Shown: positions 51,453 to 60,665, counted from the first letter of the stretch. The stretch: DNA of 64,000 bases from Erwinia sp. E_sp_B01_1 (GCF_036865545.1 NZ_CP142208.1:3100001-3164000); one strand, 5' to 3'. Notes: generated by a model not told the origin, from the letters alone. A program made the numbers and translations.

Positions 51453-52205
51453 TCATCTGTGCTTAAGCGTAAACAAAACGCCATTGACCATGTACCAGAC
51501 GTAATAGTAATACACTTTTAGTGGATTGTTTTTATAGATAAATCTTAATAAATCGAGGTGCCACTTCGCCGCTTTGTTTTTGTTGCGCGAAAGCGAATCA
51601 CCCAGCTCATAGTAAATAACAAGATTCTGATTTATTACCCTGGCCTGTTTGTACTGATCGAACAGTTCATAGAGGAACAAAAAGTCCTCATGCCCCTTTT
51701 TCTGGAACATAAGGTTGCGGGATGGACGACGATAGCAAACCGAAGAGAAGCAGATGCGGAACTGCTTTTTCACGAAGTTCTCTTTCATCAGGTAAGGCTT
51801 GCCGTAGGTCACATCATAGGCTTTGGTGCGGGATTTGTAGCCGTAATGGGAAATCACCAGATCGTCGCCGGCGGCCAGCGCCTGAACCTGCAACATCAGT
51901 TTATCTTTTTCCCACTCATCATCACTGTCCAGAAAAGCAATGATCTCTTCTTTAGCCGCTTTTAATCCGACGTTGCGGGTTTCAGCCGCGCCCATATTGA
52001 CCGCGTTGTTAAGCACGGTGATCCGGGGATCGCGGCAGTGCTCCTGCACAAAGGCCAGCGAGTCATCAGTGGATTTATCGTTAATCAGATAGATGTGCCA
52101 GTCTGTCCAGGTTTGATCAAGTACCGATTGTACTGCCCGCAGAACCGTATTCCGCGCGTTGTACATAGGGATGATAATGCCCACTGTGCCAATTTGATTA
52201 GTCAT
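51453..52205 (-). CDS. Glycosyltransferase family 2, EPS cluster (AmsE-like)
   Basis: A 250-residue GT2 transferase. GIIIPMYNARNTVLRAVQSVLDQTWTDWHIYLINDKSTD and IIAFLDSDDEWEKDKLMLQ (DxD region) define the GT-A fold; the C-terminal YYYYVWYMVNG is hydrophobic. Size is close to AmsE/WceN (around 270). It is preceded by two strong terminator-like hairpins, so it may be attenuated relative to the upstream genes. The position before the AmsD-like gene reverses the order recalled for amylovoran clusters. Confidence 0.82.
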   Translation of the reverse strand: MTNQIGTVGIIIPMYNARNTVLRAVQSVLDQTWTDWHIYLINDKSTDDSLAFVQEHCRDPRITVLNNAVNMGAAETRNVGLKAAKEEIIAFLDSDDEWEKDKLMLQVQALAAGDDLVISHYGYKSRTKAYDVTYGKPYLMKENFVKKQFRICFSSVCYRRPSRNLMFQKKGHEDFLFLYELFDQYKQARVINQNLVIYYELGDSLSRNKNKAAKWHLDLLRFIYKNNPLKVYYYYVWYMVNGVLFTLKHR

Positions 52206-52243
52206 CTGATTTCCTGAATCTGAACCGCTGAAGCGTAAATTTA

Positions 52244-52315
52244 GAAAGAAAAAAGGCCATTTGTTATATGGCCTGTGAAGTGTGCAACTGAAAGCCCGCC
52301 GCTAAAACCGGCGGG
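52244..52315 (-). terminator. Tandem terminator-like hairpins inside the EPS operon
   Basis: On the minus strand, just after the polymerase stop at 52322, come CCCGCCG / CGGCGGG (52295-52315, loop 7) and then AGGCCAT / ATGGCCT (52254-52274, loop 7) followed by TTTTTTC. The second has the exact form of an intrinsic terminator. They sit in the middle of the cluster, before the GT2 at 52205. Confidence 0.8.
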
Positions 52316-52321
52316 AAAGTG

Positions 52322-53458
52322 CTATCGGGTCAATCTGAACGTGTCGGAAACGGTGTATCCCACTACGGCCTGTTTCACCTGAATGGTGTTGTAGTAGAGG
52401 TAATAAACCAGAATGAAGAGGATCATCGTATACATTGGCAGCCTGAGAATTTTTTTGGAATAGAGCAACAAAGTGGCCAGGACTACCGGTTCGATCTGCA
52501 GCAGATAGTTCGACAGACGTGCACCCGATGGATAGTTGTAGAAGAAGATCCTCACCGCACCACCAATCGCGAAGATTAAGATGATCAGGTAGTTAAAGCT
52601 GTACGCCTGCCAGTCCGTCTCTTTCAGCTTTCTTGAGAGCATGAAGTAGCAGAAGACGCAGACCAGAATAATGTTTTTGAAGTTAGCAATCGAGAATACC
52701 GAAGTCGGTTCCCCGGCTGTATCCCCGTTACTGTAGCCTGCCGCTCGTTCCCCCAGCGAACCAAGGTGCGAGGAGATCAGCAGAACGAAGTTGTTCCCCC
52801 CTATTTTAGAAAGCGGCACGCTCAATATAATAATAGCGATCGGAATCAGAGGTGACTTTCTGATATAGAGGAACGGAATAATGGTTACCGCGATAACAGC
52901 CGTGTTATGGCTGAAGAACGACAGCAGGAAGAAGGCAAAGGCCCAAAGTTTTTCACCCTGGAACAGATAATAAACAAAGCCGAGGAAAAATGCCGAGCTC
53001 AGACCAAATCGAATCTGGTTCATATCTTTATTGATATAAACGTGCGCTGAATAGAGCGCCAGAGTCAGGATTGGAAAAGGAGAGAGCTTCTTAAAGAAGA
53101 ACGCATTAATCGAAACGGCAATGGTACAATAGATAAAGATCAGGATGTCGGCATTCTTCGACACCACACTGGAGAGAAAGGCGATCAGGAAGGTCATCGG
53201 CTCGTAACGGAAGAAGGCTATCGTCTTCGCGACGCCATTCACTTCAATTCGTTGCAGGAAGTCCTGATAAAAGCTGCGATATTGATAGTCATCCATTCCC
53301 GTTCCGAGTCCGCGGATACCGCCAAAGACAATCAGAACCAGAACGCACATCAAAAACAGGTAAGTGGAGATTTTTTGAGTCTTGTTATCCTCCTTCGTAA
53401 TAACTTCCAGTATGGAAATTAATGCGATAAACCCTGAAATATACCAGTATGGAGACAT
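52322..53458 (-). CDS. EPS polymerase, EpsG family (AmsC/WceL-like)
   Basis: A 378-residue polytopic inner-membrane protein with about ten hydrophobic segments. It has the EpsG signature INKDMNQIRFGLSSAFFLG followed by FFSHNTAVIAVTIIPFLY, and a GIRGLGTGMDDYQYRSFYQDF periplasmic-loop motif. It is the only polytopic protein of the operon other than Wzx, so it is the probable Wzy-like polymerase of the EPS repeat unit. It lies between two GT2 genes and is followed by terminator-like hairpins. Confidence 0.82.
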   Translation of the reverse strand: MSPYWYISGFIALISILEVITKEDNKTQKISTYLFLMCVLVLIVFGGIRGLGTGMDDYQYRSFYQDFLQRIEVNGVAKTIAFFRYEPMTFLIAFLSSVVSKNADILIFIYCTIAVSINAFFFKKLSPFPILTLALYSAHVYINKDMNQIRFGLSSAFFLGFVYYLFQGEKLWAFAFFLLSFFSHNTAVIAVTIIPFLYIRKSPLIPIAIIILSVPLSKIGGNNFVLLISSHLGSLGERAAGYSNGDTAGEPTSVFSIANFKNIILVCVFCYFMLSRKLKETDWQAYSFNYLIILIFAIGGAVRIFFYNYPSGARLSNYLLQIEPVVLATLLLYSKKILRLPMYTMILFILVYYLYYNTIQVKQAVVGYTVSDTFRLTR

Positions 53459-53586
53459 TTAAGCTTTCCTTATATTTTCCAGCTTAATATTCATTCTTTC
53501 TTCGAACTTATGGGTAAAACTTGCAGTGTGTAGTTGTGCATCCCAACAGGGTAAAGCTGCCCACAAACAATCTGTTTCTGTTATTA

Positions 53587-54498
53587 CTACCGTGACTTGC
53601 TTCCCATCCGCTCTTTAAATTTATCTTTCAGGCGGTTGATGAAGTAGGTGCGGTTGTCTTTGTTGGTCAGGAAAAAGTAGCGCGCAAAACTGACGCTGGC
53701 CTGTAAGGATTTACCGTCCATCTTGTAGCGCAAAGGCAATTTATAGGCCTTATAAGTGTTGATATCACGCTGCGTCAGGTAGGGCTTCATGTTGTCCAGC
53801 CAGAACTGCGAATACTTTACGGATTCGCCTTTGTGTTTGGAGCCGAATTTCGTGATCAGATGATAGTTAGCCAGCGGCTGGGCAATCATCACAAACTCGT
53901 AGCCCTTTTTATCTGCACGGATACAGAAGTCGTAATCCTGATGACGGATGTACTTAGGGTCGAACTTAATATCCTGCGCATATTCGCGTTTCATCACCAG
54001 CGTACTGGTCTGGATGAAACCGTAGCAGCCGAAAAGATACTCAGCGACAGTCTCGGTGCGGGCGACAGGCTGCATCGGCATGACCTTGAGGAACTGGCCA
54101 TCCTGGATAATGTTTACCTGGCTGAAAATAATAAACTTCTGCTTACCCTGAGCTTCCAGCTTCTGGATCTCCTGCAGCGACGTCAGCAGCTTATCCTGAT
54201 GCCACTCATCATCCGCATCCAGGAAGCTGATGTAATCGCCGGTCGCCAGTTCGATGCCTTTATTACGCGCACCGGAACCGTTGAGTTTTTCCTGCGACAG
54301 TACCAGGTTAATCTTGAGTTTGCTGTACTTTTCAGATCCAACCACGGCGGCCAGTTTGTCGGCATCCGCTGATTTATCATCAATGATGATTACTTCGAAA
54401 TTCTGATACGTCTGTGCAGCCACGCAGTCCAGCGTGGTCACAATGGATTCGGATGCATTGTATGCAGGAATGACAATCGAAAAGAAAATATCCTTCAT
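53587..54498 (-). CDS. Glycosyltransferase family 2, EPS cluster (AmsB-like)
   Basis: A 303-residue GT2 transferase. FSIVIPAYNASESIVTTLDCVAAQTYQNFEVIIIDDKSA and ISFLDADDEWHQDKLLTSLQEIQKL (DxD) are seen, with a C-terminal IRADKKGYEFVMIAQPLANY block. Length matches AmsB/WceB, a backbone galactosyltransferase. The ATG at 54498 is chosen because AAGGTG lies about 6 bases upstream; an in-frame GTG three codons earlier overlaps that site. It is preceded by two large hairpins at 54531-54608. Confidence 0.85.
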   Translation of the reverse strand: MKDIFFSIVIPAYNASESIVTTLDCVAAQTYQNFEVIIIDDKSADADKLAAVVGSEKYSKLKINLVLSQEKLNGSGARNKGIELATGDYISFLDADDEWHQDKLLTSLQEIQKLEAQGKQKFIIFSQVNIIQDGQFLKVMPMQPVARTETVAEYLFGCYGFIQTSTLVMKREYAQDIKFDPKYIRHQDYDFCIRADKKGYEFVMIAQPLANYHLITKFGSKHKGESVKYSQFWLDNMKPYLTQRDINTYKAYKLPLRYKMDGKSLQASVSFARYFFLTNKDNRTYFINRLKDKFKERMGSKSR

Positions 54499-54530
54499 TT
54501 CAGGCACCTTTTAAACGTCCTAACGGGCAA

Positions 54531-54608
54531 TCCCTGCCCTGCGCTGAACGGGCGTTCAGGCAGGGAGGAAATTAAAAGAACCTTTTCCGGTCAAGGCGAA
54601 AAGGTTCT
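54531..54608 (-). terminator. Terminator-like hairpins after wzc
   Basis: On the minus strand, 11 bases past the wzc stop, an 11-base-pair stem (AGAACCTTTTC / GAAAAGGTTCT, 54577-54608) is followed by TTTTAATTTCC. A second structure (TCCCTGCC / GGCAGGGA, 54531-54566, with inner CTGAACG / CGTTCAG) lies just beyond. Such a site after wzc is known to limit transcription into downstream genes in E. coli group 1 capsule clusters. Confidence 0.8.
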
Positions 54609-54618
54609 TCAGTACTGT

Positions 54619-56802
54619 TTAGCCTTTTGCTTCCTGCTTGTACTGGTAGTCGTAGTAGTCATAACCGTAGCCATAGGCGTTGGTCGCTTTACGGACTACA
54701 GCATTGAGGATGACGCCTTTGATTTCGATACCGTTCTGGGCGAAGCGTTTGTAACTGATATCCACTTCTTTCAGGGTATTGGTCTCGAAGCGCGCAACCA
54801 TCAGCGAGGTTCCTGCCAGCTTACCAATAATGGAAGCATCGGTGACCGCCAGAATAGGTGGGGTATCGATCAGGACCAGGTCGTAGTTCTTGCTTGCCCA
54901 CTCCAGCAGCTCGTTCATGCGGTTGTGCATCAACAGTTCTGAAGGGTTTGGCGGAACCTGACCGCGTGCAATGAAATCGAAACCGTATTCACCGCGCTGG
55001 ATCATCGCCGGAGTGAAGGCCGTTTTACCGGACAGCACGTTAGAGAGGCCCACTTTGCCACTCGCACCCAACAGCTCATGCGTATAGCCACGGCGCATGT
55101 CACCATCGATGAACAGCACTTTCTGACCCGCGTTAGCCACCAGCGTTGCCAGATTAGAACAGATAAAGGTTTTACCAATACCCGGGCTGGCACCGGTGAT
55201 CATCAGGATGTTGTTTTTAGCTTCCATCATCGCAAAGTGCAGGCTGGTACGCAGACTACGAATCGCTTCAATGGAGAGGTCAGTTGGGTTGCCCAGCGCC
55301 AGCAGCGTGTTATGCGGATCGGTTTTACCCTGCACGTTACGTTTGGCCAGAGCTTCAGCATCTTTCTTACGCTGCCATTCTGACAGCGGCACGCTGGCGT
55401 AAACGCTCATACCCAGCTCTTCCAGCTGATCCGGACGGTCAATTCCGTGGTGGAACAGCGCTTTCAACAGGATATAACCCACTGAGACGAACAGGCCCAG
55501 AATCATGCTGGCGGCGATCAGCAGCAGTTTCTTCGGTGCTACCGGGCTGCCTGCCGTTTCGGCGTTGTCCACGATGCGAACGTCACCCACGGTGCTGGCT
55601 TTACTGATATCCAGTTCCTGCTGGCGATTCAGCAGCTGCATGTAGATTTCCTGACCTGCCTGCACATCACGCGTCAGACGCACGATATCCTGCTGGGTCT
55701 GAGGCATATTGCTGATTTTCTGGTTCAGCTTTTTCTGCTCGTTTTCCAGCGTCTGGCGTTTTTCTAACAGCGCACGGTAAGTCGGGTGATCCTTTTTGAA
55801 CAGCTGAGAAACTTCAGCTTCGCGGAAGGTCAGTTCGTTCAGCTGGCTCTGAATGCTGACGGAAGAGTCCAGCGCAGATTTCGCTTCCAGCGACATATCT
55901 ACAGAGTCATTCTGACGGCGATAGGTGTTGAGCTTGTCTTCAGCGGAATCCAGCTTGCCACGCACGTCCGGCAGCTGTTTCTGCAGGAAGATCAGGCTTT
56001 TCTGCGCTTCTTCAGATTTGCGCTCAACGTTCTGACCAACATAGTTAGTGATGATCTGATTCAGCACCTGGCTAATCAGTACCGGGTCTTCACCGGTATA
56101 GACCAGACCCAGAACACCGGTGTCTTTGCCTTTGTCTGCGACATTCAGGTTAGCTACAACCATCTTGATCGCCTGCAGTTCAGAAAGTTTAGTAGCTGTG
56201 AAGTCGGTGCCAGCATCGATACCCTCAATGGATTTAACCATGATGGTCACGCCTTTCTGGTTTTCCACTTCGCCGACTTTACCTTTGAACAACTCATCGC
56301 CGTCTTTGCTTACGGTGTAGCTGTCAGGGCCAGTCACTTCCACTTCTACATTGCGTTTTTCCCACTCCATCGGCACGGTCAGTAAAGGAATATCCAGCCT
56401 GCCCGGCTTGTTGCCGAACATGCGGGAAAGGCCTTCACCGATCACCGGGAAGTAGTTTTGCTCTACCAGAACATCCAGGCCGAGGTCCTTGACCGTTTTT
56501 CCGATAACCAGACGCGAGGTCACAATCTGCACTTCAGTGTCAGAAGTTGGCTGCGAGTTTGGCATCATTTGGGTCAGGTCGTTCAGCACCGTGTTAGGGT
56601 TCTTACTTTCTACCTGCACCATCGCATCCGCACTGTAAATCGGCGTAGCGAACAGGCTGTAGAGCGTGCCCAGCAGCATGAACAGCGCTGTGACTGCAAC
56701 AATTACCCAACGATGGTCTACAAGTTGTCCCACAAGGTGCGCCAGATCCCATCCACTGGAATCGTCTTTTAGCGCTGACGGTGCCTTACTTTGTATTTTC
56801 AT
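54619..56802 (-). CDS. wzc: Polysaccharide co-polymerase / tyrosine autokinase Wzc (AmsA-like)
   Basis: A 727-residue inner-membrane protein controlling EPS chain length and export with Wza. The N-terminal Wzz-type domain is bounded by WVIVAVTALFMLLGTLYSLF and LLLIAASMILGLFVSVGYILL; the large periplasmic region contains coiled-coil stretches (around residues 260-390). The cytoplasmic BY-kinase has Walker A in ITGASPGIGKTFICSNLA, Walker A' in VLFIDGDMRRG and Walker B in YDLVLIDTPP. It ends in a Tyr-rich tail (YGYGYDYYDYQY, seven Tyr) for autophosphorylation. The ATG at 56802 is taken; a TTG four codons upstream is less likely. It begins 12 bases after the wzb stop. Confidence 0.97.
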   Translation of the reverse strand: MKIQSKAPSALKDDSSGWDLAHLVGQLVDHRWVIVAVTALFMLLGTLYSLFATPIYSADAMVQVESKNPNTVLNDLTQMMPNSQPTSDTEVQIVTSRLVIGKTVKDLGLDVLVEQNYFPVIGEGLSRMFGNKPGRLDIPLLTVPMEWEKRNVEVEVTGPDSYTVSKDGDELFKGKVGEVENQKGVTIMVKSIEGIDAGTDFTATKLSELQAIKMVVANLNVADKGKDTGVLGLVYTGEDPVLISQVLNQIITNYVGQNVERKSEEAQKSLIFLQKQLPDVRGKLDSAEDKLNTYRRQNDSVDMSLEAKSALDSSVSIQSQLNELTFREAEVSQLFKKDHPTYRALLEKRQTLENEQKKLNQKISNMPQTQQDIVRLTRDVQAGQEIYMQLLNRQQELDISKASTVGDVRIVDNAETAGSPVAPKKLLLIAASMILGLFVSVGYILLKALFHHGIDRPDQLEELGMSVYASVPLSEWQRKKDAEALAKRNVQGKTDPHNTLLALGNPTDLSIEAIRSLRTSLHFAMMEAKNNILMITGASPGIGKTFICSNLATLVANAGQKVLFIDGDMRRGYTHELLGASGKVGLSNVLSGKTAFTPAMIQRGEYGFDFIARGQVPPNPSELLMHNRMNELLEWASKNYDLVLIDTPPILAVTDASIIGKLAGTSLMVARFETNTLKEVDISYKRFAQNGIEIKGVILNAVVRKATNAYGYGYDYYDYQYKQEAKG

Positions 56803-56814
56803 GGATATTCTCAA

Positions 56815-57249
56815 CTATCGGCTTAATGCGTTGACCCATTTCTGGGCAGCGTTTTCGAGTGTTCCGTACACGGCTTCAAAGGCATCGCGGCTTTTCTTGT
56901 AAGGATCCGCTATTTCCTGTTGATTGAGCCAGTGGCCAAATAACATGGTCTTGCCACGTACGGAAGGGTTGATGCGATTGACTGAATCGACATGCCTTTT
57001 TTCCATCACCAGGATCAGATCGTATTCCTGGCACATGTCTGAGGTCAGCTGCTGGGCGACATGCCCATCCAGCGAAACCCCGTGTTTATCAGCCACGCTG
57101 CTTGCTGTCCCATCGGCTTCTTTGCCGACAAGAGCACCAAGCCCGGCGGACTCGACTTTTTTATCTGGCAGCGCCGATTTGAGTAACCGCTCCCCGGTGG
57201 GAGAGCGGCAGATGTTTCCGACACAGACCACTAGGATTGAATTAATCAT
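56815..57249 (-). CDS. wzb: Low-molecular-weight protein tyrosine phosphatase Wzb (AmsI)
   Basis: A 144-residue cytoplasmic phosphatase that dephosphorylates the tyrosine tail of Wzc; the cycle is needed for polymer assembly. ILVVCVGNICRSPTGERLL holds the CX5R phosphate loop (Cys9, Arg15), and EIADPYKKS near residue 115 gives the catalytic Asp. Length is typical. It lies between wza (16 bases upstream) and wzc (12 bases downstream), the standard order. Confidence 0.96.
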   Translation of the reverse strand: MINSILVVCVGNICRSPTGERLLKSALPDKKVESAGLGALVGKEADGTASSVADKHGVSLDGHVAQQLTSDMCQEYDLILVMEKRHVDSVNRINPSVRGKTMLFGHWLNQQEIADPYKKSRDAFEAVYGTLENAAQKWVNALSR

Positions 57250-57264
57250 AATGTTCTCCAGTCA

Positions 57265-58398
57265 TTACCAGTTATGAATTGCCTGAACGTTACGCGTTGC
57301 ATCGTAGACACCACTGATGGTTGGGACCAGCTGCGAAATCACGCGGTTCCAACGGGCCAGAGGCGTAGCCGTAACGTAAACGATGTCATAAGGCTGCAGC
57401 TGGAATTCTGAGCCCATAACCATCGCCGAAGCGTCTTTGGTATTCAGCTGATAAATGTTCGCAATCTTAGAGCGATTCTGTCCTTTGATCGGACGGATTA
57501 CGAAGACACCGGTTGCATCGGCCACAGTCTGATCCATGCCCTGAGCATTCCCCAGCGCTTCCGCCAGCGTCATGCCGCTGCGGTCCATTTTCATGGTGGC
57601 TGGCTGTTTCACTTCGCCCATAACGAAGATTTTCAGATCGTCGTTACGAGGAACGTAGAGAATATCGCCCGGGTAGAGCAGGTGGTTCTGGGACAGGTCG
57701 CCATTTTGCATCAGCGCCTGCAGTGAGATAGGCATTTCGCTACCGTTGTGGGTCAGCACAACATTCCGCCAGTCGGCGTCAGCTGTCAGACCGCCAGCGG
57801 CGTTTACGGCATCAAGAATAGTCAGAGGAACGTTAGTAATAGGCTGCTGACCGGAGGTGGTCACCTCACCCGTGACATAGGCTTTCTGAGATTTAAAGGA
57901 AGCCACGCTGACATCGACCTGTGGCGTTTCAATATACTGAGCCAGGCGGTTAGCAATCTCGTTGCGAACTTCCTGCACGGTACGGCCCGCTACACGGACG
58001 CGTCCGATGTAAGGATAAAAGATGGTGCCGTCAGAGTGTACCCAGTTACCGGTATCGCTGGCGCTACGGTACTGACCGGCTGGCGTGGTCAGTTCAGGGT
58101 GATCCCAGACGGTGACGGTCAGCACATCGCCAATACCAATATGGTATTCATAGCTCTGCAACTCATTCTGCAGCTGTGGGTTTTGCTGCGCGACGTTCGG
58201 TTTTGGTCGCATTTGCTCAACCAGACCTGGCGTCATTGGGAAGACATTCACGTACTTATCAATATCAAAGTCGCTATCCTGCTGCTTAATGACATCTTTT
58301 CCGCTGGTGGAGAGAGAACTACCCGGTGTAATAGTACAGCCGGAAAGGAGTGCTGCCGATACCAACAGGGGTATCAATTTCGTTTTGATTGTAATCAT
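57265..58398 (-). CDS. wza: Outer-membrane polysaccharide export lipoprotein Wza (AmsH)
   Basis: A 377-residue outer-membrane lipoprotein that forms the octameric channel for EPS. The signal peptide ends in a lipobox, LLSGC, with Cys21 the lipidation site. The polysaccharide export domain (residues 85-175; [22 protein letters not shown]) is followed by SLBB domains ([19 protein letters not shown] and [26 protein letters not shown]) and a C-terminal amphipathic helix ([24 protein letters not shown]) that spans the outer membrane. It has about 290 non-coding bases before it, with its own promoter candidate. Confidence 0.97.
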   Translation of the reverse strand: MITIKTKLIPLLVSAALLSGCTITPGSSLSTSGKDVIKQQDSDFDIDKYVNVFPMTPGLVEQMRPKPNVAQQNPQLQNELQSYEYHIGIGDVLTVTVWDHPELTTPAGQYRSASDTGNWVHSDGTIFYPYIGRVRVAGRTVQEVRNEIANRLAQYIETPQVDVSVASFKSQKAYVTGEVTTSGQQPITNVPLTILDAVNAAGGLTADADWRNVVLTHNGSEMPISLQALMQNGDLSQNHLLYPGDILYVPRNDDLKIFVMGEVKQPATMKMDRSGMTLAEALGNAQGMDQTVADATGVFVIRPIKGQNRSKIANIYQLNTKDASAMVMGSEFQLQPYDIVYVTATPLARWNRVISQLVPTISGVYDATRNVQAIHNW

Positions 58399-58486
58399 CT
58401 GGTTCTTCGCTATCAGTAAATTGATTGATAGTGGCGAGTCCGCCGCTGTGTAGCGTCATGCAAAATTAATAAGGTGAATCAACTGT

Positions 58487-58516
58487 TCAAGCACTGTAAC
58501 TGTCAGTCATTTTCAT
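58487..58516 (-). CDS. Possible leader peptide upstream of wza
   Basis: A nine-codon open frame, MKMTDSYSA and a stop, begins with ATG at 58516. GGGAG lies 3 bases and AAGGA 12 bases upstream. It lies after a promoter-like pair (58552-58579) and ahead of wza. It is too short to call a gene with confidence and could be chance. Confidence 0.25.
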   Translation of the reverse strand: MKMTDSYSA

Positions 58517-58551
58517 TAACTCCCTATCCTTTTTTATGTCTTGCCGGATTG

Positions 58552-58579
58552 ATTAAAGCCGACGCTTAACATTCGTCAA
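58552..58579 (-). promoter_or_regulatory. Candidate wza promoter
   Basis: On the minus strand TTGACG (58574-58579) and TTTAAT (58552-58557) are 16 bases apart, five of six matches for each box. It lies between amsG and wza, about 155 bases upstream of wza. It could drive wza-wzc apart from amsG. Confidence 0.5.
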
Positions 58580-58639
58580 AAAAAGTTTGTTCAGCTCGCA
58601 AGTCAATGACAGTTAACAGTCAAAAGACGCTTTTAATAC

Positions 58640-58662
58640 CGGAGTAACCTGAAGTTACTCCG
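58640..58662. terminator. Hairpin between amsG and wza
   Basis: A 9-base-pair stem (CGGAGTAAC / GTTACTCCG, loop CTGAA) lies 24 bases after the amsG stop. There is no good T run on the minus strand. It may be a weak terminator or a processing signal between amsG and wza. Confidence 0.55.
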
Positions 58663-58685
58663 TTTAAACAGGACAACCTTACCTG

Positions 58686-60119
58686 TCAATAAGCGCCATC
58701 GCGTTTCAAAACCACGCCAACCGTTTTGAAAAGAATGGCGATATCGTTCCACAGTGACCAGTTTTTTACATACCAGGAGTCAAAGTAAACACGAGTCTCG
58801 TAACTCACATCATTACGGCCACTTACCTGCCACAAGCCAGTCATACCGGGCTTGGCCATGTAGTAGTAGTCGACATCACCGGCGTAACGCTCCAGTTCAT
58901 CTTCGATAACCGGACGCGGGCCAACCAGACTCATCTCACCGCGCACAACGTTCCACAACTGCGGCAGCTCATCGAGACTGGTTTTACGAATAAAGTGACC
59001 AATTCGGGTAATACGCGGATCGTTTTTCAGCTTGAAGTCCAGATCCCACTCAGCACGCGCTACCGGGTCGGTTGCCAGTACCTCCTCCAGCACCTCTTTG
59101 GAGTTCACTACCATCGAGCGGAATTTCAGACATTTGAACTTACGGCCGTACATGCCAACACGCTCATGACCGTAAATCGGCTTGCCGCCGTCACGGCTGA
59201 CCATAAAGATCAGCACTGCCAGGGCGGGGAACAGCATAATGATAATGCTCAACGCGCCGACAATATCGAAAGCACGCTTCAGGATGCGTGAAGTACGCTT
59301 CGCCAGATTGTTGCTGACGCGCAGAATCATTACTTCATGGCTGAAGATGTAGGCCATGTCGGTGCCATACAAAGGCACGCCGCGCAGAGAAGGTATCACG
59401 GAAACGGAGCGGCAGTTATGTTTAGCCAGATTTTTCAACCACTCATCGCGGTGCTGACTCTGCTCATATTCCACGGCAACAATGAACTGGGTTTCGCTGT
59501 TGACCAACTGCCACAGTGAGCCCTCTTCACGCAGCACAGGAATACCGAACAGCGCCGGTGCAGGGGTAGTACCATCAACATCGTAAAATGCCACGACATC
59601 AAACCCCATCACCTCTTCACTCTGCAACGCCAGGTAGGCCTCTTCAGCATTTTTGCCGCTGCCGATAATAATGGATTGTTTTTTCCACAGACCGTAGTGA
59701 TTAAGCACTCGTTTCACTATTGCGCGGCCGATCGGAATAACGATCATCGCCAGCAGCCAGGTCATAAGCCAAATCCAGCGGGAGAGTTCCCACTTGGAGA
59801 GTGCGGTAATAGACAGGTCGATCACGGAAAAAATCAGGATAGTCCTGAAGATCTCTTTTAATTCAAACCAGAATGGTTTGCGATAAGTATAGTGGCGCTG
59901 ACGAACCCAGAACCAACCGACGCAAATTACAGATAATACGATGTGTGCTGCTATTTTTAATTGCAAATCCTGCGCAGTAATATCATCCAGAAGATTTCCG
60001 GGCAAAGCATTAATCAGCAAGATTGCAATAAACAAAGAGGCATTAAATAAAACCAAATCTGAAAGAGCCAGTGAAAGTTTTATCAATAACCCTTTAAAGG
60101 TGAACTCTATATCGCGCAT
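58686..60119 (-). CDS. amsG: Undecaprenyl-phosphate galactose phosphotransferase AmsG/WceG (WbaP-type)
   Basis: A 477-residue polyprenyl-phosphate hexose-1-phosphate transferase that starts the EPS repeat unit by loading sugar-1-phosphate onto undecaprenyl phosphate. Four to five N-terminal spans precede a central Rossmann-like part ([20 protein letters not shown]), and the C-terminal bacterial sugar transferase domain has [20 protein letters not shown] and [31 protein letters not shown] (catalytic Asp-Glu region). It is the first gene of the cluster. Its 5' region is long, with JUMPstart, promoter and RcsAB-like boxes. The galactose preference is inferred from AmsG. Confidence 0.95.
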   Translation of the reverse strand: MRDIEFTFKGLLIKLSLALSDLVLFNASLFIAILLINALPGNLLDDITAQDLQLKIAAHIVLSVICVGWFWVRQRHYTYRKPFWFELKEIFRTILIFSVIDLSITALSKWELSRWIWLMTWLLAMIVIPIGRAIVKRVLNHYGLWKKQSIIIGSGKNAEEAYLALQSEEVMGFDVVAFYDVDGTTPAPALFGIPVLREEGSLWQLVNSETQFIVAVEYEQSQHRDEWLKNLAKHNCRSVSVIPSLRGVPLYGTDMAYIFSHEVMILRVSNNLAKRTSRILKRAFDIVGALSIIIMLFPALAVLIFMVSRDGGKPIYGHERVGMYGRKFKCLKFRSMVVNSKEVLEEVLATDPVARAEWDLDFKLKNDPRITRIGHFIRKTSLDELPQLWNVVRGEMSLVGPRPVIEDELERYAGDVDYYYMAKPGMTGLWQVSGRNDVSYETRVYFDSWYVKNWSLWNDIAILFKTVGVVLKRDGAY

Positions 60120-60330
60120 AATTAACTCTTATTTATTCTTCGAAAGCCTGTGATTTATTAATTTCCACCACTGAAAATAACTGCGTGTTTTTCAGTCACG
60201 TCATTTATTACACAGGAAACGTATTTGGGAGTCGTGTTAAAGCCATCGTCAGCGCGGCAGGAGAATAGACATGTAAAATCAACAACAACAGTAGAGCACC
60301 TCGTCCGGCAGGCTTCCTCGCCCGCTCAAA

Positions 60331-60368
60331 CACGCTACCGCCCCTGGCTTGTAGCTGCCAATGCGCTG
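60331..60368 (-). promoter_or_regulatory. JUMPstart / ops element of the EPS operon
   Basis: A 38-base JUMPstart match on the minus strand ending in the ops core GGCGGTAGCGTG (60331-60342), 212 bases upstream of amsG. Its last 19 bases are the same as those of the O-antigen element at 41529-41547. RfaH recruitment here would help RNA polymerase pass the internal hairpins of the 16-kb operon. Confidence 0.93.
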
Positions 60369-60521
60369 TAACGCTGTCTTACCTTGTTGTTTTTATCCTG
60401 TCCTCTCCGGGCCCAGGCTTCCGTGTTTGCCGTCTTAACATGTCCCAGTTCACAAAAAAGGACATCAGGACGCCTCAGCTGCGCTATTTGTTACATTAAC
60501 GCAGACATTTACTTACACGTT

Positions 60522-60552
60522 GCTATACTAGTTATTACTGGCCTGTTTACAA
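60522..60552 (-). promoter_or_regulatory. Candidate amsG promoter
   Basis: TTGTAA (-35, 60547-60552 on the minus strand) with TAGTAT (16-base spacing) or TATAGC (19-base spacing) at about 60522-60530. It lies downstream of the RcsAB-like box and upstream of the JUMPstart, giving a long untranslated leader. Neither -10 is ideal, so the exact start is uncertain. Confidence 0.35.
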
Positions 60553-60665
60553 GAGGCTGCCCCCGCCCGCGCTGTCTTTTAGGATTAAGACTACCTTTCG
60601 TTCCAGTCTTTACCTTGCATTTCCACATTTATCTCCGGTTAAAAATCAGATTAATTCGATCGGCA

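Noticed and set aside
60580..60593. Third RcsAB-like site TAGGATTAAGACTA
   Set aside because: Only 9 of 14 consensus positions; near chance for such AT-rich DNA.
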